The notes: generated by a model not told the origin, from the sequence alone. DNA of 64,000 nucleotides from Phyllobacterium sp. 628 (GCF_014189505.1 NZ_CP050301.1:3045501-3109500), one strand, 5' to 3'. Positions 9,063 to 18,980 are shown, counted from the first letter of the stretch. Numbers and translations: made by a program.

Positions 9063-9479
9063 ATGAAGAAGCAAACGATTGGCCTTGCCATAATGATTCC
9101 GCTTATGGCGCTTGCCGGATGCCAATCACCCAGCAAATCCGGGCCGGGCTCCCTCGCCTTTGGCTCAGACAAAGCCGCGCTTGCGACAATGGAACGTGTG
9201 GCTATTGCCGCCAATAATTGCTGGTTCAAGTCCAAGGACCCGTCTTTCAAACCTTACCGCCTCGCGCCCGAATTGAATTCCTATTCAGGCCGTCCGCGTA
9301 TTCTGGTCGTACCGGCAAACAATCCCGGCGACCGGCCATTGCTGGTCGTTCACGCGGAAGGCAATCCCGCCAAGGTTGAAGCATTTGGTCCGTTGATGAG
9401 CCATTCGTCTGGCAACCGCATTGCGGCAGACGTGCGCCGCTGGGCTGCGGGACAATCATCCTGCTCGGCTCAAAGCTGA
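9063..9479 (+). CDS. Small predicted lipoprotein of unknown function
   Basis: 138 residues with a lipoprotein signal peptide: basic MKKQ, hydrophobic IGLAIMIPLMA and lipobox LAGC, giving Cys20 as the lipidated residue. The mature domain has NNCWFKSKDPSFKPYRLAPELNSYSG and PRILVVPANNPGDRPLLVVHAEG, with a second Cys in the C-terminal SSCSAQS. I do not recognise a characterised family. A cell-envelope location follows from the lipobox. It lies 35 bases after the GST gene, so the two are probably co-transcribed. Confidence 0.75.
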   Translation: MKKQTIGLAIMIPLMALAGCQSPSKSGPGSLAFGSDKAALATMERVAIAANNCWFKSKDPSFKPYRLAPELNSYSGRPRILVVPANNPGDRPLLVVHAEGNPAKVEAFGPLMSHSSGNRIAADVRRWAAGQSSCSAQS

Positions 9480-9486
9480 GTAAAAG

Positions 9487-9513
9487 AAAGAAGCCGGTGC
9501 CTTGCGCACCGGC
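9487..9513 (-). terminator. Hairpin terminator of the first DUF1127 gene
   Basis: Eight-base-pair stem GCCGGTGC/GCACCGGC (9493-9500 with 9506-9513). On the minus strand it is followed by TTCTTTCTTTTA, so it reads as a terminator of the DUF1127 gene ending at 9523. On the plus strand it has no T run. Confidence 0.7.
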
Positions 9514-9522
9514 ATCGCCCTA

Positions 9523-9744
9523 TCAGGCTGAAAGATAACGGTCGAGGTCAGCTTCGACGTGATCGCGGGTCAGCGCGAGATCTTTCAGCCCTTCATCGGT
9601 CAGTTTTCCGAGCTGGAGTCTTGTACGGCGTTTCATGATCGCATTTTCGATCCATCCGGCGAACTGGGCCAGATAATCGGGCTGTGAAGCGTATGTCAGG
9701 CCTCGGGTAACAGGCCGGTTTGGTTCTACAAAAGTCGTAACCAT
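9523..9744 (-). CDS. DUF1127 (YjiS-like) small protein
   Basis: 73-residue protein whose C-terminal half is a DUF1127 domain: RRTRLQLGKLTDEGLKDLALTRDHVEADLDRYL. This short helical module is common in alphaproteobacteria, and small members have been linked to RNA binding and to phosphate or carbon physiology; the role of this one is unknown. GGAGG stands six bases before the ATG. A second DUF1127 gene follows in the same direction upstream, and both lie divergent to a MocR-type regulator. Confidence 0.85.
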   Translation of the reverse strand: MVTTFVEPNRPVTRGLTYASQPDYLAQFAGWIENAIMKRRTRLQLGKLTDEGLKDLALTRDHVEADLDRYLSA

Positions 9745-9899
9745 AGTCGCCTCCCTGAAACAGGTTGAGATGTAATATATATGTAATTTTGAAAAATTTC
9801 ATTCAATATTACTGAAGGCCCGTATCAGCACGTCTGATCCCGATTGAGCAATTCTTGCGAGGCGAAAAACCGGCTATCTCCTGGTTTGCAGTGCGATAC

Positions 9900-10145
9900 T
9901 CAATCCCAAAAGAAACGGCGCGACTCGCGCCGCGCGTCAGACGGCGTCATCCCGATGTCTTTGAGCTGCTCAGCGGAAAGTTCGTTCAGATGAATGCGGG
10001 TACGATGTTTTCTCATAGCCACGCAAAACCATTCTACCATTCGGCTGAACGCCGTCGTATTGCTTCCCAAGCCGAACGCTGGCAAATCGCGGTTTGCAAG
10101 CTTTATATCGGCACATTCTCTTTCGATTGCATCAATTGTACTCAT
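9900..10145 (-). CDS. DUF1127 small protein, second copy
   Basis: 81 residues; the C-terminal half RKHRTRIHLNELSAEQLKDIGMTPSDARRESRRFFWD is a textbook DUF1127 domain (Arg-rich helix, LS.EQLKDIG, D.R.E). The ATG at 10145 has GGAAGG nine bases before it and is preferred to the one at 10154. It lies head to head with the MocR regulator gene, 93 bases apart, so that regulator may control it; this is inferred from position only. Confidence 0.85.
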   Translation of the reverse strand: MSTIDAIERECADIKLANRDLPAFGLGSNTTAFSRMVEWFCVAMRKHRTRIHLNELSAEQLKDIGMTPSDARRESRRFFWD

Positions 10146-10238
10146 AATTCCCATCCTTCCAAGTCAGGTTGACTCGAATTTCATGCGGAATTGTAATGAA
10201 TTGACTCAATTGGAATCGCAATATACATAATTGTCACC

Positions 10239-11660
10239 ATGACAAATTGGCTTCCTGAACTTAATCACGGCAAAGGCCCGCTCTATTTGCAGCTGGCTGA
10301 GCGTATTGAATCCGACATAGCGGACGGCGTGCTGCCGCCCGGGACAAAATTACCGCCCCAGCGTAACCTCGCCTTTGACATTGGCGTGACCATTGGCACG
10401 GTGGGCCGCGCCTATAACCTTATTCGCGAACGCGGGCTTGTCAGCGGCGAGGTTGGCCGCGGCACCTATGTGATAGATCACAAGCAGACCAAACTGATCG
10501 AACTACCGACAACCCAGCATTCGCAACCGTTTGGCGGGACGCGCGCTCACATCATTCCTCCGGGCAATATCCGGCTCGACAGCACAGCAGCCATTGATGT
10601 CCGGCAATCGGAAGTGATGGACCACTTTTTGCGTGACATCATTAAAACCTATCCCGCCGAGATTGCCAGCTATTCCCGCACTTTGCCTCTCTCGTGGCAG
10701 CAGGCTGGCAGCCGCTGGCTTGGTTCTGCGGATTGGCACCCGGACGTCAGTTCGATTGTGCCGACGCTTGGTGCGCATTCAGCGATCCTCGCCATTATTG
10801 CTGCGGTGACGGTTCCCGGCGACCGCATTGCCTTTGAGGACCTGAGTTATTGTTCGGCTGCCCGCAGTGCCAATCTGATGGGACGCCGCAGCATCATCAT
10901 CAACACGGAAAATGGCAGTGCGACGCCGGATGATTTCGAACGGCTCTGCGCCCAGCAGCATCCCAAGCTGGTCTTCCTGATGCCTTCTCTGCAAAATCCG
11001 ACTGCTACAACCATGCCCGAAGAGCATCGCCGCGCGATTGTCGATATTGCCCGGCGCTACAATGTCTGGATCATTGAAGACGAGATTTATGGCTCTCTGG
11101 TCAATCTCGATATTGTCAAGATTGCCGAAATGGCACCGGAGCGCACATTTCATATTGGCGGATTGTCCAAGTCCGTCGCCGCCGGTGTCCGGGGCGGCTG
11201 GGTGGCTTGTCCGCCTCACCTCGCCTCGCGTGTACTGACTGCCCATAAGATGGTGACAGGCGGTATGCCCTTCCTCATGGCGGAACTCGGCGCGCAGTTG
11301 GTCAACTCAGGTGAAGCGGATGCCATCCGCCTCAAGGTGCGGGAAGAAACGTCAGCGCGTGAAAGTTTGGCACGATCCATTTTCGCCGGTGTCGATTTCA
11401 ATTCGCATCCTTATTCGCCGTTTATTTGGGTGAAACTTCCGGAACCGTGGCTATCTGCTACGTTCAAAAGTGCCGCGCTGAATGAGGGAGTGCTGATCGA
11501 CGACGAGGATGAATTCAAGGCCGGACGGACGGAAAAGACCTTCCATCGCGTGCGTTTCGGCTATTCAGTGCCCGGCACGCATGAAGAAGTGGCCAATGGC
11601 CTGACGATCCTGCGGCGGCTGATGGCAAGCGACAATGCGAGTTATGATAGTTATTCGTGA
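10239..11660 (+). CDS. MocR family (GntR HTH plus aminotransferase-like) PLP-dependent regulator
   Basis: 473-residue chimeric regulator. Residues 10-75 form a GntR winged helix (YLQLAERIESDIADGVLPPG, then LPPQRNLAFDIGVTIGTVGRAY). The rest is a fold-type I aminotransferase domain with the PLP lysine at position 311 in GGLSKSVAAGVRGGW. LMPSLQNPTATTM and EDEIYGSL contain the usual PLP-contacting Asn and Asp/Tyr. MocR proteins bind DNA and sense amino compounds or PLP. The effector here cannot be told. The divergent DUF1127 gene is the nearest candidate target. Confidence 0.92.
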   Translation: MTNWLPELNHGKGPLYLQLAERIESDIADGVLPPGTKLPPQRNLAFDIGVTIGTVGRAYNLIRERGLVSGEVGRGTYVIDHKQTKLIELPTTQHSQPFGGTRAHIIPPGNIRLDSTAAIDVRQSEVMDHFLRDIIKTYPAEIASYSRTLPLSWQQAGSRWLGSADWHPDVSSIVPTLGAHSAILAIIAAVTVPGDRIAFEDLSYCSAARSANLMGRRSIIINTENGSATPDDFERLCAQQHPKLVFLMPSLQNPTATTMPEEHRRAIVDIARRYNVWIIEDEIYGSLVNLDIVKIAEMAPERTFHIGGLSKSVAAGVRGGWVACPPHLASRVLTAHKMVTGGMPFLMAELGAQLVNSGEADAIRLKVREETSARESLARSIFAGVDFNSHPYSPFIWVKLPEPWLSATFKSAALNEGVLIDDEDEFKAGRTEKTFHRVRFGYSVPGTHEEVANGLTILRRLMASDNASYDSYS

Positions 11661-11677
11661 GGATGGCAGGGCATTTA

Positions 11678-11802
11678 GTGCGTGGTTCGACAAGCTCACC
11701 ATGAGGGAGATGGTCGAGTTGCAATGCTCATCGCCAATGTTGCAGAATTTAAATTTCTGCAACCCTCCATCTCCCTCATGGTGAGCTTGTCGAACCACGC
11801 AC
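11678..11802. repeat. Dispersed palindromic repeat R1, copy 1
   Basis: About 125 bases with long inverted arms. The left arm starts GTGCGTGGTTCGACAAGCTC and continues into ACCATGAGGGAGATGG; the right arm, ending at 11802, is its reverse complement. A smaller palindrome (TTGCAGAAATTTAAATTCTGCAA-type, 11742-11762) lies in the middle. Further copies are at 25231-25367 and 39220-39342, and one interrupted by an IS at 22686-23967. It fills most of the gap between the MocR gene and purL. Confidence 0.9.
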
Positions 11803-11948
11803 AATGGTTATGCGGTGGGTTATACAGCGCTGAGAATAAATCATCATCCGACACCGCCTGTTGACGAAACCGGACAAGCGACATTTTTTCCACGTTTGAC
11901 GGTGTATTCGCCGAACAAATTGCTCTAAGAGAACCCAAGAAAAGCGCA

Positions 11949-14198
11949 ATGGAATTGGTATTACCCATGGGTCTCTCCAACACAGTCCAGATCACACCGG
12001 AACTCGTTGCTTCGCACGGGCTGAAACCGGACGAATATCAACGCATTCTCGATCTGATCGGCCGCGAGCCAAGCTTTACCGAGCTTGGCATCTTCTCGGC
12101 GATGTGGAACGAGCATTGCTCTTACAAATCTTCCAAGAAGTGGCTGCGTACTCTGCCGACAACCGGCCCGCAGGTTATTCAGGGTCCCGGCGAAAACGCT
12201 GGCGTTGTCGATATCGGCGATGGCGATTGCGTCGTGTTCAAGATGGAGAGCCACAACCATCCATCCTATATAGAGCCCTATCAGGGCGCCGCTACCGGTG
12301 TTGGCGGTATTCTGCGCGACGTTTTCACCATGGGTGCACGTCCGATTGCCGCTATGAACGCCCTGCGCTTTGGCGCTCCCTCGCATCCAAAGACCCGTCA
12401 TCTGGTGTCAGGCGTGGTTGAAGGCGTTGGCGGCTATGGCAATTCCTTCGGCGTTCCGACCGTGGGCGGTGAAGTCAATTTCGACGCCCGCTACAATGGC
12501 AACATTCTGGTCAATGCCTTTGCTGCCGGCCTTGCCAAGACCAATGCGATCTTTCTGTCCGAAGCCAAAGGCGTCGGCCTTCCCGTTGTCTATCTCGGTG
12601 CAAAGACCGGTCGCGACGGTGTTGGCGGGGCAACTATGGCGTCGGCTGAATTTGACGAATCGATCGAAGAAAAGCGCCCGACTGTTCAGGTTGGCGACCC
12701 CTTTACCGAAAAGTGCCTGCTTGAAGCTTCGCTGGAGCTGATGGCATCGGGTGCCGTCATTGCCATTCAGGATATGGGCGCTGCCGGTTTGACCTGCTCG
12801 GCCGTGGAAATGGGCGCAAAGGGCAATCTCGGCATTGAACTGAAGCTGGACGATGTTCCGGTGCGCGAAGAGCGCATGACCGCCTATGAAATGATGCTGT
12901 CGGAAAGCCAGGAGCGTATGCTCATGGTTCTGCGTCCGGAAAAGGAAGCAGAAGCTCAGGCCATCTTCAAGAAGTGGGGTCTGGACTTTGCGATTGTGGG
13001 ATACACAACCGATGACCTGCGTTTCCGCGTTATCCATCAGGGCGAAGAAGTCGCCAATCTGCCCATCAAGGATCTCGGTGATCAGGCTCCCGAATATGAC
13101 CGTCCATGGATGGAACCCGGCAAGCACGCGCCGCTTCCGGCATCAAGTGTGCCAGATGTTGATGATTACGGCGCGGCTTTGCTGAAGCTGATCGGCTCGC
13201 CTGATCTGTGCTCGCGCCGCTGGGTCTATGAGCAATATGACACACTGATTCAGGGCAATTCTTTGCAGCTTCCCGGTGGCGACGCAGGCGTCGTGCGTAT
13301 CGAAGGCCACCGCAGCAAAGCGCTTGCCTTCTCCTCCGATGTGACGCCCCGCTATTGCGAAGCTGATCCCTATGAGGGCGGCAAGCAGGCGGTGGCGGAG
13401 TGCTGGCGCAACTTGACAGCTGTTGGCGCTGAGCCGCTCGCAGCAACAGACAATCTCAATTTCGGCAATCCGGAACGTCCTGAAATCATGGGACAGCTGG
13501 TCAAAGCCATTGGCGGTATCGGCGATGCCTGCCGCGCGCTCGCATTCCCAATCGTTTCTGGCAACGTATCGCTTTACAACGAAACCAATGGTCAGGCGAT
13601 CCTGCCGACACCAACCATTGCCGGCGTGGGTCTCATCCCCGACTGGACCAAGACAGCCAAGATCGGCGGCATGCATGATGGCGATGTGCTGATCCTCATC
13701 GGCGGCGACGGCACGCATCTCGGCCAATCCGTCTACCTGCGCGACCTGCACGGCCGTGCCGATGGCCCGCCGCCGCCCGTCGATCTCAACATTGAAAAGC
13801 GCAACGGCAATTTCGTCCGTTCAGCCATTCGCAACAGCCAGATCACCGCCTGCCATGATCTGTCCGACGGTGGCCTGGGCATTGCTCTTGCAGAAATGTG
13901 CATGGCGTCTTCAAAGGGCGCCAGTGTCAACGTGGGTGAAGGCCCGGCGCATGCGCTGCTTTTCGGCGAAGATCAGGCGCGTTATCTGATCGCCGTTGCC
14001 CCTGATATGGCCAACTTCATTACGCTCAACGCCGAAGGCTCGGGCGTTCCGTTCCGCAAGCTTGGAACAGTTGGCGGCAATACATTGACGATCGAACGGC
14101 TGGCCTCCATATCTGTTGCAGACCTGACAAAAGCACACGAATCGTGGTTCCCTGACTATATGAATGGTCAGGACAGCGATGAAACACAGGCTGCATGA
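11949..14198 (+). CDS. purL: Phosphoribosylformylglycinamidine synthase subunit PurL (small type)
   Basis: ATP-dependent conversion of FGAR to FGAM, using ammonia from PurQ. The length (749, or 743 from the ATG at 11967) is that of the small PurL that needs PurS and PurQ. Signatures: [20 protein letters not shown] (catalytic His), [37 protein letters not shown], and [21 protein letters not shown]. The second start has no obvious ribosome site; the first has a weak AAGAAAAG. It is separated from purS-purQ by a GST, a lipoprotein, two DUF1127 genes and a regulator. Confidence 0.97.
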   Translation: MELVLPMGLSNTVQITPELVASHGLKPDEYQRILDLIGREPSFTELGIFSAMWNEHCSYKSSKKWLRTLPTTGPQVIQGPGENAGVVDIGDGDCVVFKMESHNHPSYIEPYQGAATGVGGILRDVFTMGARPIAAMNALRFGAPSHPKTRHLVSGVVEGVGGYGNSFGVPTVGGEVNFDARYNGNILVNAFAAGLAKTNAIFLSEAKGVGLPVVYLGAKTGRDGVGGATMASAEFDESIEEKRPTVQVGDPFTEKCLLEASLELMASGAVIAIQDMGAAGLTCSAVEMGAKGNLGIELKLDDVPVREERMTAYEMMLSESQERMLMVLRPEKEAEAQAIFKKWGLDFAIVGYTTDDLRFRVIHQGEEVANLPIKDLGDQAPEYDRPWMEPGKHAPLPASSVPDVDDYGAALLKLIGSPDLCSRRWVYEQYDTLIQGNSLQLPGGDAGVVRIEGHRSKALAFSSDVTPRYCEADPYEGGKQAVAECWRNLTAVGAEPLAATDNLNFGNPERPEIMGQLVKAIGGIGDACRALAFPIVSGNVSLYNETNGQAILPTPTIAGVGLIPDWTKTAKIGGMHDGDVLILIGGDGTHLGQSVYLRDLHGRADGPPPPVDLNIEKRNGNFVRSAIRNSQITACHDLSDGGLGIALAEMCMASSKGASVNVGEGPAHALLFGEDQARYLIAVAPDMANFITLNAEGSGVPFRKLGTVGGNTLTIERLASISVADLTKAHESWFPDYMNGQDSDETQAA

Positions 14199-14240
14199 CC
14201 CCGTCTTGCTGAAAGACAGGTAACGTTTGGGAGACTGACT

Positions 14241-14474
14241 ATGGCTATGGACGCGCACGACATCGAGAAAATGATCAGGGATGCCATTCCTGACGCTCAG
14301 GTAACCATCCGCGATCTCGCCGGTGATGGGGATCACTATGCGGCAGAAGTGGTGGCTGAGAGCTTTCGCGGCAAGTCGCGCGTTCAACAGCACCAGATGG
14401 TCTATGACGCACTGAAGGGCAATATGGGCGGCGTGTTGCATGCCTTGGCCCTGCAGACCAGTGCTCCTGAATAA
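14241..14474 (+). CDS. BolA/IbaG family protein
   Basis: 77-residue BolA-like protein with the helix-turn-helix-like core (MIRDAIPDAQVTIRDLAGDGDHYAAEVVAESFRG, described here in pieces), the invariant His in QQHQMVYDAL and the GGVLHALAL end. BolA-type proteins form [2Fe-2S]-bridged complexes with monothiol glutaredoxins; one such glutaredoxin (grxD) is encoded 0.9 kb downstream. The purL-bolA-grxD order is common in alphaproteobacteria, here with a convergent gene inserted between bolA and grxD. Confidence 0.92.
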   Translation: MAMDAHDIEKMIRDAIPDAQVTIRDLAGDGDHYAAEVVAESFRGKSRVQQHQMVYDALKGNMGGVLHALALQTSAPE

Positions 14475-14475
14475 C

Positions 14476-15285
14476 TCACTTCTTGAATACTGCGATGATG
14501 GGCCCAACCGGGTCCATCCCGCCGATCAGCGTCTTGCGATCATTCGACAGCGCTGAAATCCCGCCATCAAAGAACAGCGCATTGGCGCACCCCAGCCCAT
14601 CCTTGAACAGCCGGGCAAAACTTCCCAGACTGACCGGTGCTTTCGAGATCGCCAGAACAATCGTGTTGGCATCGCGAACGCCGACGCCATTACGGATGAA
14701 ACGCGAAGCACCGTTTGGTTCAAAGCGTGGATGGATCTGACCGTTGATAACCAGCATCGGACCTGATTGCGTAGCAATACGGGGATCGACAGCGGCAGTT
14801 GCAAAGGCACCGGTTTCAAGGATTCCTGGAGTGCCGGTCTTATCGATGAAGAACACACCATTTGGCTTCAGGAAGAAATTGCCTTCGCCCTCGCCGGTCT
14901 TGAGCGGGAATGCCTGTTTGCCATCCTCCACGTAGAGGCCGACCGCCGACAGGTCTTTTTCATACATGCCGGCGTTCATCGAAAGGACCGGTCGTGCATC
15001 CTTTAACTGCGCATCGATAAATGCCTGCAGAGAACCATAGGCTTTTCCATCGGCGCCCGCGCGGGCAAGATCAATCTTAAAGATACGCAGATCGACTTCG
15101 CAAACGATGGAATTCACGCCTTCGAATGTCATTGTCCTGCAGATAGCCGGAAGGTCACTATCAGTCATATTGATCTCGGGTTTCGGTGGTGTTTTCACGG
15201 GCGCGACGGGTCGCATGAGCCAGACAATAGCTGCAACAACTGCCAAAAATGTGATGCAGAGTACTAAAGTGATACGAGATGACAC
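14476..15285 (-). CDS. Phosphodiester glycosidase family protein (DUF2233/NAGPA-like)
   Basis: 269 residues. An N-terminal membrane or signal segment (ITLVLCITFLAVVAAIVWLM, residues 4-23) is followed by a phosphodiester glycosidase domain like that of the uncovering enzyme NAGPA. Typical segments: SMNAGMYEKDLSAVGLYV, GEGNFFLKPNGVFF, ATQSGPMLVINGQIHPRF, RNGVGVRD and NALFFDGGISALS. It is probably active in the periplasm on a glycan phosphodiester, but the substrate is unknown. It is convergent with bolA (one base between stops) and lies between bolA and grxD. Confidence 0.85.
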   Translation of the reverse strand: MSSRITLVLCITFLAVVAAIVWLMRPVAPVKTPPKPEINMTDSDLPAICRTMTFEGVNSIVCEVDLRIFKIDLARAGADGKAYGSLQAFIDAQLKDARPVLSMNAGMYEKDLSAVGLYVEDGKQAFPLKTGEGEGNFFLKPNGVFFIDKTGTPGILETGAFATAAVDPRIATQSGPMLVINGQIHPRFEPNGASRFIRNGVGVRDANTIVLAISKAPVSLGSFARLFKDGLGCANALFFDGGISALSNDRKTLIGGMDPVGPIIAVFKK

Positions 15286-15391
15286 AATGACCAGCCTTGT
15301 TTTGGCAGAATTGAAGCGCTATTTGTGGAGTAGAGATCAATTTGGACCATTGATGACGATTCGTCGTGCTTTGGTATGAAAGGTTGCCGAA

Positions 15392-15724
15392 ATGAGCGGT
15401 ATCAATGAATTTATCGACAACGAGGTCAAGAGCAACGACGTTGTCCTGTTCATGAAGGGCACGCCCGGCTTTCCGCAGTGCGGCTTTTCCGGCCAGGTCG
15501 TACAGATTCTTGATTATATCGGCGTCGACTATAAAGGCGTGAATATTCTGACATCCAATGAACTGCGTCAGGGTATCAAGGATTATTCCAATTGGCCGAC
15601 CATCCCGCAGCTTTATGTGAAGGGCGAATTCGTCGGCGGTTGCGACATCATCCGCGAAATGTTCCAGGCAGGCGAGTTACAAGCCCTGCTCAGCGAAAAG
15701 GGCGTCGCTACAAAAGCGGCCTAA
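15392..15724 (+). CDS. grxD: Monothiol glutaredoxin, Grx4 type
   Basis: 110-residue monothiol glutaredoxin. The CGFS active site is visible in [21 protein letters not shown] (Cys about residue 31), followed by [21 protein letters not shown] with the cis-Pro and the glutathione-binding GGCD. Such proteins carry glutathione-ligated [2Fe-2S] clusters and hand them on, often with a BolA partner; bolA lies just upstream. AAGG precedes the start. Two hairpins follow the stop. Confidence 0.96.
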   Translation: MSGINEFIDNEVKSNDVVLFMKGTPGFPQCGFSGQVVQILDYIGVDYKGVNILTSNELRQGIKDYSNWPTIPQLYVKGEFVGGCDIIREMFQAGELQALLSEKGVATKAA

Positions 15725-15743
15725 CTACGCAATAATTTCAACC

Positions 15744-15799
15744 GGTTCCGGGGAAATCCGGAATCTTTTTCTAAAGGCGCTGGGAACACCGGCGCCTTT
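15744..15799 (+). terminator. Tandem terminator hairpins after grxD
   Basis: First hairpin GGTTCCGG/CCGGAATC (15744-15751 with 15758-15765) is followed by TTTTT. Second hairpin AAAGGCGC/GCGCCTTT ends at about 15798, followed by GTCTTTGTTTT. Together they separate grxD from the exporter gene. Confidence 0.75.
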
Positions 15800-15828
15800 G
15801 TCTTTGTTTTGGTTTTGCAGGTCATACC

Positions 15829-17076
15829 ATGGATAGTAACTTACAGACGACCCCGCCACGGCTGATGGGAATGGGCAAGGTGGAGTTCATCGGATTGATG
15901 GCCATGCTCATGGCAATTAATGCGCTGGCAATCGATATCATGCTGCCAGGTTTGCAGCAGATCGGCGCCAGTCTCGGCGTGACCAGCGAAAATCACCGGC
16001 AATATGTGATCTCTGCATACCTCTTTGGTTTCGCGGTCTCCCAGCTGTTCTACGGCCCCCTCTCGGATCGCTTTGGCCGCCGAGCACCGCTGCTGTGCGG
16101 ATTGGCTATTTATATCATTGCGGCATTCAGTGCGGCCTTTGTGCCCACCTTTGCATCATTGTTGTTTTTCCGCTTCATCCAAGGGATCGGTTCGGCCGCG
16201 ACGCGCGTTATCACGATTTCCATCGTCCGCGACGTTTATGGCGGGCGGCAAATGGCCGAAGTCATGTCGTTGATCATGATGGTGTTTATGATCGTACCCG
16301 TCATCGCTCCGGGGACCGGTCAAGTCGTGATGATATTCGGCGATTGGCATCTCATCTTCATTTTCATGGCCGTTCTCGCAACCGCTATCACTCTATGGAT
16401 GTATTTTCGCCTGCCGGAGACCTTTGATCCGGCGGACCGCCGCCCTTTCACGCTCAAATCAGTCGCACAGGGTTTCAAGATCGTTCTGACCAACCGGGTA
16501 GCACTTTGCTACACACTGGCCAGCGCGTTCCTGTTCGGCTCGCTTTTCGGCTTCATCAATTCAGCCCAACAGATTTATATCGGCATCTATGACCTTGGCA
16601 TCTGGTTCCCGGTGGCGTTTTCCGCCGTGGCGATCATGATGGCCTTCTCGTCCTTCGTGAATTCACGCTTTGTCGGCCGGTATGGTATGCGCCGCCTGTC
16701 GCATGGTGCGCTGATGGGTTTCCTCACGATCAACACGGTGTGGCTGCTGCTCACCCTGTTTGGGCCGCACCCAACGCCCTTCCCGCTTTATCTGCTGCTG
16801 TTTGCCATGGCGATGTTCCAGTTCGGCTGGATCGGCTCCAACTTCAACGCGCTGGCGATGGAACCGCTTGGCCATGTGGCCGGCACGGCATCGTCCGTGC
16901 TGGGCTTCATGGGCACGGCTGGTGGCGGCGCGATTGGTGCTCTGATTGGTCAAGCCTATGACGGAACAACACTGCCGCTGGTGCTGGGATATTTCGTCGT
17001 TTCGCTGATCGGCCTGATGTTTGTGCTGATTGCCGAAAAGGGCAAGCTCTTCCATCCACACAATCCGCCGGTTTGA
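15829..17076 (+). CDS. MFS multidrug efflux transporter, Bcr/CflA type
   Basis: 415-residue inner-membrane transporter with about twelve hydrophobic segments. Signatures of the drug:H+ antiporter family (DHA1) are visible: DIMLPGLQQIGASLGV in the first helix region, GFAVSQLFYGPLSDRFGRRAPLL (motif A between helices 2 and 3), RFIQGIGSAATRVITISIVRDVYGG (motif B) and MIVPVIAPGTGQ (motif C). Bcr/CflA relatives export bicyclomycin, chloramphenicol or sulfonamides; the real substrate is unknown. Monocistronic between grxD and a convergent phosphatase gene. Confidence 0.92.
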   Translation: MDSNLQTTPPRLMGMGKVEFIGLMAMLMAINALAIDIMLPGLQQIGASLGVTSENHRQYVISAYLFGFAVSQLFYGPLSDRFGRRAPLLCGLAIYIIAAFSAAFVPTFASLLFFRFIQGIGSAATRVITISIVRDVYGGRQMAEVMSLIMMVFMIVPVIAPGTGQVVMIFGDWHLIFIFMAVLATAITLWMYFRLPETFDPADRRPFTLKSVAQGFKIVLTNRVALCYTLASAFLFGSLFGFINSAQQIYIGIYDLGIWFPVAFSAVAIMMAFSSFVNSRFVGRYGMRRLSHGALMGFLTINTVWLLLTLFGPHPTPFPLYLLLFAMAMFQFGWIGSNFNALAMEPLGHVAGTASSVLGFMGTAGGGAIGALIGQAYDGTTLPLVLGYFVVSLIGLMFVLIAEKGKLFHPHNPPV

Positions 17077-17091
17077 TTACCGGCGATTGCT

Positions 17092-17934
17092 CTATTCTGA
17101 CCAGAGCGTGCTGCGCAAATCCCGCCAGTTTGCCTTGTCAGGCGCGACCAGCAAGCCGCCATCCAGATGCGCGGGAAGATAGGCAGAACCATCAAAGCGG
17201 GCAGCGTAGCCGCCCGCTTCCTGATGAATAAGCACACCGGCAAGATGGTCCCACGGCATCAGCTTGTTGAAGAGCGCGAAATGCGCATGACCCGATGCAA
17301 TCAGCCGGTATTCATGCGCTGCACACCGAAATCCGAAGGACGCTTTGCACTTGGCATGGTTGCGCGCCAGCGTTGAACGCAACGGATCGTTGAGAAACTG
17401 CCAGGAAATAGCACCGAGCATTTCGCCCACTGCCGTTGGCTGCGCAACCGAGACTTTGCTTCTGACGTCAGTCGCCGAGCGGATATGACTTCCCGCCCCT
17501 TTCATACCGATGATCCAATCCTTGCCAACCGGATCATGAATGATACCGGCGACCGTCTCACCATTGACTACCACCGCAAGCATGACACCGAACAGCGGCA
17601 CACCGGTGGCGAAATTGTAGGTGCCATCGACAGGATCAATGACGAAAGCCAGCGGCGCGTCCTTCAACTTGCCGAGCAGTGACGCATCCAGTTCGCAGGC
17701 TTCCTCGCCCAGAACGAATGCATCGGGATAGCGCTCGCGCAGGCGTGCTGTAATGACCCGTTCCGCATTGGTGTCAGCTTCGGTCACCAGATCGAGCGCA
17801 GAGGTCTTCTGTTTGATGTCAGCACTGTCCAACTGGCGGAACCGCGGCATGATTTCCTGAACGGCCACCGCCGCCAGCAAATCGCTCAACCAATCAATAG
17901 CATTGTCATCAAAGTGCACTGGCGTCGGCTCCAT
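17092..17934 (-). CDS. Inositol monophosphatase family protein
   Basis: 280 residues from the ATG at 17934 (an in-frame TTG at 17958 is possible). Mg-dependent phosphatase fold of the IMPase family: [20 protein letters not shown] (metal-binding Glu), [17 protein letters not shown] (the two metal-binding Asp and Thr), and the C-terminal [16 protein letters not shown] with the third Asp. Members act on inositol phosphates, histidinol phosphate or 3'-phosphoadenosine phosphates; the sequence alone does not decide. The start overlaps the 3' end of ttcA, which is in the same direction. Confidence 0.9.
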   Translation of the reverse strand: MEPTPVHFDDNAIDWLSDLLAAVAVQEIMPRFRQLDSADIKQKTSALDLVTEADTNAERVITARLRERYPDAFVLGEEACELDASLLGKLKDAPLAFVIDPVDGTYNFATGVPLFGVMLAVVVNGETVAGIIHDPVGKDWIIGMKGAGSHIRSATDVRSKVSVAQPTAVGEMLGAISWQFLNDPLRSTLARNHAKCKASFGFRCAAHEYRLIASGHAHFALFNKLMPWDHLAGVLIHQEAGGYAARFDGSAYLPAHLDGGLLVAPDKANWRDLRSTLWSE

Positions 17935-18771
17935 TTGCGGCAAGTCCAGCAAAATCAAAAATCTTGCGATCGAGAAGATGGCTTGGCCTTGTATTGGCCA
18001 GCGCGCGGATCATGATCTCCTTGCGTCCCGGCATACGTTTTTCAATGTCGGTCAGCATGGCTTTCATCATGTTGCGCTGCAGGCCATCCTGACTGCCGCA
18101 GAGGTCGCAGGGAATGATGGGGAACTGCATCGCACTGGCGAATTTTTCCATATCGTCCTCGGCGCAATAGCTCAGTGGCCGCAGCACCATGATATCCCCG
18201 TCATCATTGAGCAATTTTGGCGGCATGGCTGCAAGGCGCCCGCCATGGAAGAGGTTCATGAAAAAGTCTCGAGAATGTCCTCGCGATGATGGCCAAGAAC
18301 CAGCGCCGAACAGCCCTCTTCCCGCGCCACCCGATAGAGATGGCCACGCCGCAGGCGCGAGCAGAGAGAACAATAGGTCTGGTTTTCCTGTATCTTGTCA
18401 GTAACGATCGAATAAGTGTCCTTGTACTCGATGCGGTGCTCGATGCCATTTGCCTTCAGATAATCCGGCAGAATATGTTTTGGAAAATTCGGCTGGCCCT
18501 GATCAAGATTGCAGGCAAGCAGATCAACCGGCAGCAGCCCGCGCCATTTCAGATCAAGCAATAGTGCCAGCAGCCCGTAGGAATCCTTACCGCCCGAAAG
18601 TCCGATCAGCCAGCGCTCGCCCGGTTTGATCATGGCAAAGTCATCAATGGCCTGCCGTGTATTGCGCAACAGCCGCTTGCGCAGCTTATTGAACTCAACA
18701 TTGGACGGCACACCGAGAAACATCGGGTGGCAACCCGCCGCATCTGTCAGATCCTGATCATGGATGGTCAT
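17909..18771 (-). pseudogene. ttcA: tRNA 2-thiocytidine(32) synthetase TtcA, frameshifted
   Basis: TtcA adds sulfur to C32 of several tRNAs using a [4Fe-4S] cluster. All motifs are there but in two frames. The N-terminal part has the PP-loop [12 protein letters not shown] and the first CxxC in [11 protein letters not shown], and runs to [11 protein letters not shown], where it meets a stop. The rest ([17 protein letters not shown], then [13 protein letters not shown] with the second CxxC) continues in the next frame. The break is at a run of five A (plus strand 18261-18265), where six would restore the family sequence [12 protein letters not shown]. The span is one base short of 288 codons. 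Either a recent loss or a homopolymer sequencing error. Start chosen at the ATG with AGGTG five bases before it. Confidence 0.9.
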
Positions 18772-18899
18772 AGTAACACCTCTGGCGCCTTCATTGCCTT
18801 GGCCCATGATCGAACGCAAGGAATGATTCTCAATTCTACGGTTCTTGTTATGCCAAGACCAAAGTTCAATTGAACGGCGCCGACAGCAATGCGACCCTT

Positions 18900-18980
18900 A
18901 TCTCTCCCCTTGTGGGAGAGAAAGGATTTTCTTGGATTTAGCCCTTCGCTAAATCCTTAGAAAATCCAAGAGAGGGGATC
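18900..18980. repeat. Palindromic repeat R2, copy with B-type core
   Basis: Begins CTCTCCCCTTGTGGGAGAGA and ends CCAAGAGAGGGGATC. The core is an inverted repeat, GATTTTCTTGGATTTAGC with GCTAAATCCTTAGAAAATC. It lies just upstream of the DUF559 gene and faces the opposite way to the copy that follows that gene. Confidence 0.85.
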
